24,348 bases of DNA from an uncultured Oscillospiraceae bacterium (GTDB lineage Bacteria; Bacillota; Clostridia; Oscillospirales; Ruminococcaceae), in assembly GCA_958448395.1 (NCBI GenBank), contig CAUDDP010000027.1, positions 1 to 24,348 on the forward strand, given 5' to 3'. Below the pieces are notes generated by a model. It did no database searches. It saw only the letters and a list, made by a program, of their open reading frames with translations, and had not been told where the DNA came from. The translations under genes were made by a program, and so were the position numbers. Numbering within the stretch: the stretch's first letter is position 1; each line of letters opens with the position of its first letter. Positions 1-5,112 of the stretch are shown piece by piece.

Positions 1-60
1 CATTTCATAACGGTGGGTGGGCTGTCTGCGGCGACTCGCCGCCTGAGCCAGCTTGCCCGC
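1..60. repeat. Terminal direct repeat, copy A
   Basis: Bases 1-60 match 24289-24348 at 58 of 60 positions, with differences only at offsets 21 (G/A) and 56 (C/A). The copy contains a perfect 7-bp hairpin, GCGGCGA-C-TCGCCGC at 28-42, and is followed by a small CTGCC-ATTC-GGCAG hairpin at 63-76. It is much richer in GC than the adjoining AT-rich leader. The copy may extend to the left of the window. It is probably a dispersed intergenic repeat; the family is not recognised. Confidence 0.85.
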
Positions 61-150
61 AGCTGCCATTCGGCAGATAAAACTTTTTCATCAAACTTAT
101 GTTAATCTCATTTGTACTGAAGCTGCTTTTTTAAAATTGCTGCAAAAAAT

Positions 151-179
151 TTGACATCAATACTACTATATGCTATAAT
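151..179 (+). promoter_or_regulatory. Sigma-A promoter for the XRE regulator-tgt operon
   Basis: TTGACA at 151-156 and TATAAT at 174-179 are separated by exactly 17 bp. TGC directly precedes the -10, making an extended -10. All twelve consensus bases match, so this should be strong unless repressed. Transcription would start near 186, leaving a leader of about 60 bases. The co-transcribed XRE protein is the obvious candidate regulator, but no clear operator palindrome was identified. Confidence 0.85.
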
Positions 180-244
180 AAAAATAATTGTATCCTTTTC
201 TACAAACGTAAAATTTTGATGATCCATCAGGAGGTCATACGAAA

Positions 245-715
245 ATGATTTTTTCGGACAAATTGCGTCTGCTTCGAAATCAAGCCGGACTTTCTCAAGA
301 AGAACTTGCTGACAAACTAAATGTCAGCCGACAATCTGTTTCTAAATGGGAATCCGGAATTTCCTTTCCGGAAATTGAAAAACTAATCGCCATCAGCGAA
401 CTGTTTGACGTTTCTATTGACAATCTACTCAAAAAAACCACAACAGAGGCTTTCACTACTGAGAACATGGATCGACTGGTACTGCGATTTTTGGGCTCAT
501 CACAGACAATGCACAGTATCTCTCAGCAGCTTGTGACAATTATGCAGGATGGTAAAATTGATGCACAGGAAGCCCTGCAAATGGAACAGATTATGCATTC
601 ACTGGATCATATTATCAAAGATATCGTAACATTAAAGCAAACATTCTATGCAAGTCGCAATTTACCTCTCCCCGCAACGCAGCAGACATTGCCATTCTCT
701 ATTGAAAATCTATAA
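245..715 (+). CDS. XRE-family helix-turn-helix transcriptional regulator
   Basis: A 156-aa cytoplasmic protein with an N-terminal Cro/C1-type DNA-binding domain at about residues 5-62. The recognition region LSQEELADKLNVSRQSVSKW is characteristic, followed by the usual FPEIEKL and LFDVSIDNLL segments. The remaining 90 or so residues are predicted helical, have no membrane segment and are not recognised; they may mediate dimerisation or ligand sensing. The start is well supported by AGGAGGT about 9 bases upstream of the ATG. It lies 15 bp upstream of tgt in the same direction and behind a consensus promoter, so the two are probably co-transcribed. The target is unknown; autoregulation is the simplest guess. 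Confidence 0.9.
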   Translation: MIFSDKLRLLRNQAGLSQEELADKLNVSRQSVSKWESGISFPEIEKLIAISELFDVSIDNLLKKTTTEAFTTENMDRLVLRFLGSSQTMHSISQQLVTIMQDGKIDAQEALQMEQIMHSLDHIIKDIVTLKQTFYASRNLPLPATQQTLPFSIENL

Positions 716-730
716 AGATAAGGAGTTACT

Positions 731-1861
731 ATGTACACATGCTTGAAAACAGAAGGCACTGCCAGAAGAGGCGTGCTGGAAACGGTACACGGTACCATTC
801 AAACGCCGTTTTTTATGAATGTAGGAACTGCCGCTGCCATCAAAGGCGGCATTTCCTCTGTGGATCTGGCAGGACTAAAATGTCAGATTGAACTCTGCAA
901 CACCTATCATCTTCACCTTCGTCCCGGTGATACGATCATCCGGAAAATGGGCGGTCTCCACGCTTTCATGCACTGGAACAAACCCATTCTGACGGACAGC
1001 GGCGGCTTTCAGGTATTCTCCCTTGCAAAACTACGGCGAATCAAAGAAGAAGGCGTTTACTTCCAATCACATATTGACGGCAAACGTATTTTTATGGGGC
1101 CAGAAGAAAGTATGCAAATTCAATCCAATCTCGCTTCTACCATTGCAATGGCATTTGATGAGTGCATAGAAAACCCCTCTCCATTTGACTATGTGAAAGC
1201 CTCCTGTGCCCGCACAACTCGCTGGCTGCATCGCTGTCAGATAAAAATGGCACAACTGAACGCCGACCCTGCTACCATCAACCCACATCAAATGCTATTC
1301 GGTATTAACCAAGGCGGAACATTTGACGGTTTGCGTACAGCTCATATGAAAGAAATTGCAGCTATGGGATTAGACGGCTATGCCATCGGTGGTTTGGCAG
1401 TCGGTGAACCAACAGACGTCATGTACCACATCATTGAAGAAGTAGAGCCATTTATGCCAAAGGACAAGCCACGGTATCTGATGGGAGTTGGAACGCCTTC
1501 TAATATCATTGAAGGGGTTGCAAGAGGCATTGATATGTTTGACTGTGTTATGCCAAGCCGAAATGCCAGACATGGCACAGTCTTTACTTGGGATGGCATT
1601 CTGCACATCACAAATGCCTGCTATGAAACCGACTCACAGCCTCTTGACCCGAAATGCGACTGTCCGGTCTGTCAAAACTTCTCCAGAGCTTATATTCGTC
1701 ACTTATTCAAGGCAAAAGAACAGCTTGCCGGACGGCTGGCAGTAACACATAATCTTTACTTCTATAATACTCTGCTGAAAAAAATAAGAGACGCACTCGA
1801 CAAAGATCAATTTGGTGCATTTCGTTCCGCTTACTCGGAACGACTGGCTCAACGAATCTGA
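731..1861 (+). CDS. tgt: Queuine/preQ1 tRNA-guanine transglycosylase
   Basis: A full-length (376 aa) bacterial TGT, a TIM-barrel enzyme that exchanges guanine-34 in the anticodon of Asn, Asp, His and Tyr tRNAs for preQ1. Visible motifs are TDSGGFQVFSL with the general acid/base Asp89, FGINQGG, the GGLAVGEP loop, MFDCVMPSRNARHG with the nucleophilic Asp271, and the zinc site CxCxxC at residues 309, 311 and 314 with His340 in LAVTHNLYFY. AAGGAG lies about 7 bases before the ATG. No other queuosine genes (queA, queC-F) are in the window, so the precursor must come from elsewhere in the genome or from salvage. A strong terminator follows. Confidence 0.97.
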   Translation: MYTCLKTEGTARRGVLETVHGTIQTPFFMNVGTAAAIKGGISSVDLAGLKCQIELCNTYHLHLRPGDTIIRKMGGLHAFMHWNKPILTDSGGFQVFSLAKLRRIKEEGVYFQSHIDGKRIFMGPEESMQIQSNLASTIAMAFDECIENPSPFDYVKASCARTTRWLHRCQIKMAQLNADPATINPHQMLFGINQGGTFDGLRTAHMKEIAAMGLDGYAIGGLAVGEPTDVMYHIIEEVEPFMPKDKPRYLMGVGTPSNIIEGVARGIDMFDCVMPSRNARHGTVFTWDGILHITNACYETDSQPLDPKCDCPVCQNFSRAYIRHLFKAKEQLAGRLAVTHNLYFYNTLLKKIRDALDKDQFGAFRSAYSERLAQRI

Positions 1862-1885
1862 CAAAACAAAACCCTTCTCTCATGA

Positions 1886-1920
1886 AAAAGCGATGGCAAT
1901 TCCTATATGCTGTCGCTTTT
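1886..1920 (+). terminator. Rho-independent terminator after tgt
   Basis: AAAAGCGATGGCA at 1886-1898 pairs with TGCTGTCGCTTTT at 1908-1920, giving a 13-bp stem with two G-U pairs and a 9-base loop. The 3' arm ends in a T-rich stretch (TTTTCTTTCT). It closes the XRE-tgt unit before the agr-like locus. Confidence 0.8.
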
Positions 1921-1967
1921 CTTTCTGCCCTATTCCAAATAGTGCATAAAAGTATACCATCATCTGC

Positions 1968-1996
1968 TTGCTTTTTATGTAGATTTGTGCTATACT
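1968..1996 (+). promoter_or_regulatory. Promoter of the regulator-kinase unit (agrA/agrC-like)
   Basis: TTGCTT at 1968-1973 and TATACT at 1991-1996 are 17 bp apart, with TGC before the -10 (extended -10). Transcription would begin near 2003, just ahead of the AAGGAGG site, so the leader is very short. The -10 lies inside the in-frame region upstream of the regulator ATG, which argues for the start at 2018 rather than a TTG at 1985. Confidence 0.65.
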
Positions 1997-2017
1997 AAAC
2001 AAGAAGGAGGGAAGACT

Positions 2018-2752
2018 ATGATTCAAGTTGCGATCTTAGATGATGAGGCATCTTTTCTCTCTCATTTTCAAAAGGAACTGAAAAAGCTTTTTCAAGAAAA
2101 TAAGGCGATATTTACTATCACAGCCTTTACAGATCCAAAAATGTTTCTGGAAAATAGTGTACAGAAAAAGTATGATGTGTTGTTTCTGGATATTGATATG
2201 CCCCGTATTTCCGGCATTCAAATTGCCTCAAAAGTACGGGAGCAAAATGAAGATATCGTACTCATTTTTGTATCCGCCCATGATAATTTTGTATTTGAAT
2301 CCATTCGCTATGCACCATATCGTTTTATTCGGAAGGCAAATCTCCTGCCAGATGCCAAAGAAGCTGTCTCGTCTCTATGTAAAATGATGACAAACCAAAG
2401 ATGCCAAATCCAACTGACATTACAAGATCAGACACAAACCTCAGTGAATCTATCTCATATTATTTGTTTCTGCTCCATTCGACATGATATCTTTTTCCTA
2501 GAAGAGGATGCGGATACATCTGTTATGTTATCCCCTCGCACTTATACAATGGAACGACTGGAAAAAGAATTAGCGGACAATGGTTTTATTCGGATTCACC
2601 GCAGTTATCTGGTGAACTATCTGCATATCTACCAGATTAAAAGTCAAAAAGTCATTCTAGCAAACAAAAAAGAACTGCCGTTAAGCCGGGATCGGGCAAG
2701 TGAAGTCAAAAAAATTTTTCAGCGGTTCCTTAGCAAAGGTGGTAGCTTATGA
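2018..2752 (+). CDS. LytTR-family response regulator (AgrA-like)
   Basis: A 244-aa response regulator. An N-terminal receiver domain (residues 1-125) has the acidic pocket Asp8-Asp9 and the likely phospho-acceptor Asp58 in LFLDIDMP, then RFIRKA near residue 105. A C-terminal LytTR DNA-binding domain (about 140-240) contains RTYTMERLEKEL, FIRIHRSYLVN and LPLSRDR. It should be phosphorylated by the kinase encoded next, whose ATG overlaps this stop codon by four bases (ATGA). AAGGAGG seven bases before the ATG fixes the start. The direct repeat at 4037-4068 is its probable DNA target, giving the positive feedback typical of agr systems. Assignment to the AgrA group rests on domain structure and the neighbouring agrB and agrD. 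Confidence 0.93.
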   Translation: MIQVAILDDEASFLSHFQKELKKLFQENKAIFTITAFTDPKMFLENSVQKKYDVLFLDIDMPRISGIQIASKVREQNEDIVLIFVSAHDNFVFESIRYAPYRFIRKANLLPDAKEAVSSLCKMMTNQRCQIQLTLQDQTQTSVNLSHIICFCSIRHDIFFLEEDADTSVMLSPRTYTMERLEKELADNGFIRIHRSYLVNYLHIYQIKSQKVILANKKELPLSRDRASEVKKIFQRFLSKGGSL

Positions 2753-3972
2753 TTTTTACAGTATTTGAAGTGCTTGCAAATGTGGCAGAATGTCTTCTCA
2801 TGTCCAGAGTGCTCATTCTCTGGTTTCCGTTCCGTTCCAGACAACACTGGTTTCTGAAAGCACTGCTTTTATTTTCTTTCATGACGATTGCGGATTGTGT
2901 CGGTACATTTTCATTTCCATTTTCAAATGAAATATTTCTAGCGTCCTCGTTTCTACTAATTTTATTTACCTTTTCTATTATTTTTTTAAATGGATCAATT
3001 TTTGAAAAAATATTTGTTTCTATTTTGATATATTTATTGAATTATCTGGTAAACCTGCCAGTTCTCACGCTGCTCTCTAAAATCTCTGAACTGTCCATAC
3101 TAGAATTTACCGCTGCCCACAACACAGAACGGATTTTTTGTCTGATATTGACCAAGCTGCTCTATTTTCTTGTCACACAGATTTTGCTGTATATAAAGAA
3201 AAAAGGAAAATATAATTTTCATAAAAATGAGTGGATTTTAATTATTTGTGTACTAGGTATTACATTGTTAATCAGCTTTTTTATATTACTTATTATGGAT
3301 TTTCCCGCTATTCGTGACCTTGCTTATGTTGTTGTTGCTCTCCTGCTTTCCTCACTGGATGTAATTGTACTTTCCTTTATACAAAAAATTCATATTACCA
3401 GTCAGGACAAGCTGGAAAAAGAACAGTTGAAACTCCAACTACAGCAGTTGGAACAAAAGTATCAGGAAATCTCCATTCTACGGCATGACTTCCGAAACAG
3501 CATTCAATGTGTACAGGATTTGATTGCATCTGCCAATTATAAAGAAGCATTGGCTTATACAGAAAAATGGAAGAAAAGAAAAATCAATCTCTTGCCTTCT
3601 GTTGTACAAACCTCCAGCTCTGTGATTGATGTTGTTATGAACGGAAAAGCATCGGAAGCACTTACCTATGGCATTGAGGTTTCCCTGCGAATGACGGCAC
3701 TGATTCCGGAATCGCTGGCATTTGACATGAGTGTCCTGCTTTCTAACTTACTAGACAACGCCATTGAGGCAAGTCAGAAAAATCATAAGAATCCGCAGAT
3801 TATTACTACGATTTCCGAAATAAATGGTTATTACCGAATCGTCATCCGAAATCAGGTTACAGAGTCTGTATTGAAAAAAATCAGATGCTGGTTACCCAAA
3901 AATCCAATCCAGAGGAACATGGCTGGGGATTGCGTTCTGTACGAGGAATCGTCAAGAAATATGATGGTATGA
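2749..3972 (+). CDS. AgrC-like GHKL sensor histidine kinase, frameshifted at the 3' end
   Basis: The reading frame gives 407 aa: about six hydrophobic segments within residues 1-200 (the expected peptide-sensing membrane domain), a dimerisation helix with the phospho-acceptor His246 in SILRHDFRNS, and the start of a GHKL ATPase domain with the N-box LLSNLLDNAIEAS (Asn337). After the A7 run at 3874-3880 the frame becomes unrelated to the family. The correct G-box and C-terminus continue in the -1 frame to a stop at 4029-4031, which would restore a normal kinase of about 427 aa. Either one A has been lost, or slippage on A AAA AAA restores the frame. As read, the protein lacks the ATP-lid G-box and should be inactive. 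Confidence 0.85.
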   Translation: MIFTVFEVLANVAECLLMSRVLILWFPFRSRQHWFLKALLLFSFMTIADCVGTFSFPFSNEIFLASSFLLILFTFSIIFLNGSIFEKIFVSILIYLLNYLVNLPVLTLLSKISELSILEFTAAHNTERIFCLILTKLLYFLVTQILLYIKKKGKYNFHKNEWILIICVLGITLLISFFILLIMDFPAIRDLAYVVVALLLSSLDVIVLSFIQKIHITSQDKLEKEQLKLQLQQLEQKYQEISILRHDFRNSIQCVQDLIASANYKEALAYTEKWKKRKINLLPSVVQTSSSVIDVVMNGKASEALTYGIEVSLRMTALIPESLAFDMSVLLSNLLDNAIEASQKNHKNPQIITTISEINGYYRIVIRNQVTESVLKKIRCWLPKNPIQRNMAGDCVLYEESSRNMMV

Positions 3973-4031
3973 TGGAGCTGTACGAGAAAAACAATATGTT
4001 TTTTGTGGACATTTTGTTGCAAAAAATCTGA
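3874..4031 (+). other. Out-of-frame C-terminal end of the AgrC-like kinase
   Basis: Read in the -1 frame relative to the upstream kinase, this stretch encodes a typical GHKL ending: NQMLVTQKSNPEEHGWGLRS followed by VRGIVKKYDGMMELYEKNN, MFFVDILLQKI and a stop at 4029-4031. The EEHGWGLRSV segment is the G2 box of the ATP lid. The junction is a run of seven A codons in phase TTG AAA AAA ATC, a classic slippery sequence. A real mutation, phase variation, a homopolymer sequencing error and transcriptional slippage are all compatible. Confidence 0.85.
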
Positions 4032-4036
4032 AACCA

Positions 4037-4068
4037 TGCGGTTGGGGGCAAAAAATTGCGGTTGGGGG
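4037..4068 (+). promoter_or_regulatory. Tandem direct repeats, probable LytTR-regulator binding site
   Basis: The 12-mer TGCGGTTGGGGG occurs at 4037-4048 and again at 4057-4068, exactly 20 bp apart, or about two helical turns. The array ends 8 bp upstream of a -35-like hexamer. Paired 9-bp sites with an xCxGTTxxG core upstream of the -35 are the known arrangement for AgrA, ComE and PlnC-type LytTR regulators. A third partial copy (CGGTTGTGG) lies at 4091-4099 in the promoter spacer. Confidence 0.7.
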
Positions 4069-4076
4069 ATTCCCTG

Positions 4077-4105
4077 TTAACTTTTTACGCCGGTTGTGGT
4101 ATGAT
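4077..4105 (+). promoter_or_regulatory. Activated promoter of agrB-agrD
   Basis: TTAACT at 4077-4082 and TATGAT at 4100-4105 are 17 bp apart, and TGG precedes the -10. The -35 is poor, as expected for a promoter that depends on an activator bound to the adjacent direct repeats. The start point would be near 4112, only about ten bases before the proposed agrB start. Confidence 0.6.
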
Positions 4106-4121
4106 AAATAACAGAAAAGGG

Positions 4122-4766
4122 GTGATAAAAATCATCACATTCCTAGGAAAACGTATGATGCAACTCCTGAAACAGAATCATATCATTGCAGAAGAAGATG
4201 CGGAGATTTATCAATATGGTTTTGAAATCTTAATCTCCAATATACTTAGTTTTTTCATCACGCTTTTGATTGGTATGTTGTTGCAGGCTGTCTGGTTATC
4301 TTTACTGTATTATGGCATATTTGTTCTCATGCGACAGTTGACCGGCGGGTATCATGCGGATACGTATCTGAAATGTAATCTCACCTTTTCTGCTGTGACA
4401 CTGTTCACAATAGGAATGGGAAAAATCATGTACATCAGTAATGCATATATTTTTCTAGTCCAAATATTGTTGCTATCTATCCCAATACTAGTTATCTGGA
4501 AGGATGCACCAATTGAAAATGTGAACAAGCCTTTGACCGAATCACAAAAGAAGCGGAATCACAAAGCTTCGCTTATCCTTTTGTTTTTCCTGGTTGTCAC
4601 TTCTTGCATTTTATATTATTTTGGAAAAATGCAAGCCGCAATCCTGATTACATTAACATTGTTTTCCATCTCAATGTTAATTGTAATAGAAAAAATTAGG
4701 AAGGAGAATACTTCAAATGAAGAAAGTGCAGAAGTCCTTATTGACGAAATTGGCTTCCATCAGTAA
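4122..4766 (+). CDS. agrB: AgrB-like autoinducer-peptide processing membrane protease
   Basis: A 214-aa polytopic membrane cysteine protease that removes the C-terminal tail of AgrD and helps form the cyclic autoinducer. The family signature IIAEEDAEIYQYG is followed by several hydrophobic segments and by RQLTGGYHADTYLKC. The catalytic pair is His78 and Cys85, the same spacing as His77/Cys84 of Staphylococcus aureus AgrB. The start is uncertain: GTG at 4122 keeps the N-terminal helix seen in relatives, but its AAAAGGGG site lies very close. ATG at 4155, with AGGA six bases upstream, is the alternative. A TTG at 4056 lies inside the operator repeat and is rejected. The agrD gene begins inside its last 50 bases. 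Confidence 0.9.
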   Translation: MIKIITFLGKRMMQLLKQNHIIAEEDAEIYQYGFEILISNILSFFITLLIGMLLQAVWLSLLYYGIFVLMRQLTGGYHADTYLKCNLTFSAVTLFTIGMGKIMYISNAYIFLVQILLLSIPILVIWKDAPIENVNKPLTESQKKRNHKASLILLFFLVVTSCILYYFGKMQAAILITLTLFSISMLIVIEKIRKENTSNEESAEVLIDEIGFHQ

Positions 4767-4860
4767 ATTGGCAGCTGTAAAGGCAGCAGGTGCTGTTTCC
4801 GCAGGTAACTGTCACCAACCGAAGGAGCCAGAGGCACTGAAGAAGTTTCGCAAGTCCTAA
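4717..4860 (+). CDS. agrD: AgrD-like cyclic autoinducer peptide precursor (47 aa)
   Basis: This short gene overlaps the agrB 3' end by 50 bases in another frame, with AAGGAG ten bases before its ATG. The peptide starts MKKVQKSLLTKLASISKLAA and continues VKAAGAVSAGN, then Cys32, then HQPKEPEALKKFRKS. Residues 1-28 form a Lys-rich amphipathic helix that would anchor the precursor at the membrane. The acidic and basic tail with PKEPEALKK is the recognition region cleaved by AgrB in clostridial AgrD proteins. Cys32 is the only cysteine and the only candidate for the thiolactone. It directly precedes HQP, whereas in Clostridium perfringens AgrD, as I recall it, the ring residues LWFT separate the Cys from HQPEEP. 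The mature signal therefore cannot be predicted with confidence. Confidence 0.88.
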   Translation: MKKVQKSLLTKLASISKLAAVKAAGAVSAGNCHQPKEPEALKKFRKS

Positions 4861-4870
4861 TTTTTTTATT

Positions 4871-4955
4871 GATGATGTTGTTATGTTTTAAATAACAGCA
4901 GAAATCATCCTCTTGATCCCTTTGTTATAGAATCTTCCATCTTTTCTATAACAAA
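4871..4955 (+). other. Two stem-loops downstream of agrD
   Basis: GATGATGTTGTTAT (4871-4884) pairs imperfectly with ATAACAGCA-GAA-ATCATC (4892-4909). A second, perfect 12-bp inverted repeat pairs TTTGTTATAGAA (4921-4932) with TTCTATAACAAA (4944-4955) across an 11-base loop. Neither is followed by a strong T-run, so they are not typical terminators. They may protect the short agrBD message from 3' decay, or be processing sites. No gene is visible in 4861-4995. Confidence 0.5.
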
Positions 4956-4995
4956 ACATTTAATATTTTTTTATTTATCCCTCAATTTTTATATC

Positions 4996-5034
4996 AGAGC
5001 AAAGCGAGTTTCGTCTTGTTTTGCTCTTTTTTTT
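4996..5034 (+). terminator. Rho-independent terminator of the agr-like locus
   Basis: AGAGCAAAGCGAG (4996-5008) pairs with CTTGTTTTGCTCT (5015-5027), forming a 13-bp stem with two G-U pairs and a six-base loop. An unbroken T-run follows to 5034. Confidence 0.88.
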
Positions 5035-5049
5035 AACTTGATAACAAAT

Positions 5050-5090
5050 AAAAAAGCAGCGTGTTTTGTCATAATTCACAAAACACGCTG
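5050..5090 (-). terminator. Rho-independent terminator of the minus-strand polysaccharide operon
   Basis: CAGCGTGTTTTGT (5057-5069) and ACAAAACACGCTG (5078-5090) form a perfect 13-bp stem with an 8-base loop. On the minus strand the stem is followed by CTTTTTTATTT, a good U-tract. It sits 23 bases beyond the stop codon at 5113 and converges with the agr terminator. Confidence 0.88.
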
Positions 5091-5112
5091 AAAATAAAGT
5101 ATACTCTTTATT

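Noticed and set aside
1985..2017. TTG start giving an N-terminal extension of the response regulator
   Set aside because: It overlaps the -10 and the predicted transcription start; AAGGAGG and the family N-terminus support ATG at 2018.
4056..4121. TTG start giving a 236-aa AgrB
   Set aside because: It lies within the second operator repeat and upstream of the predicted transcription start.
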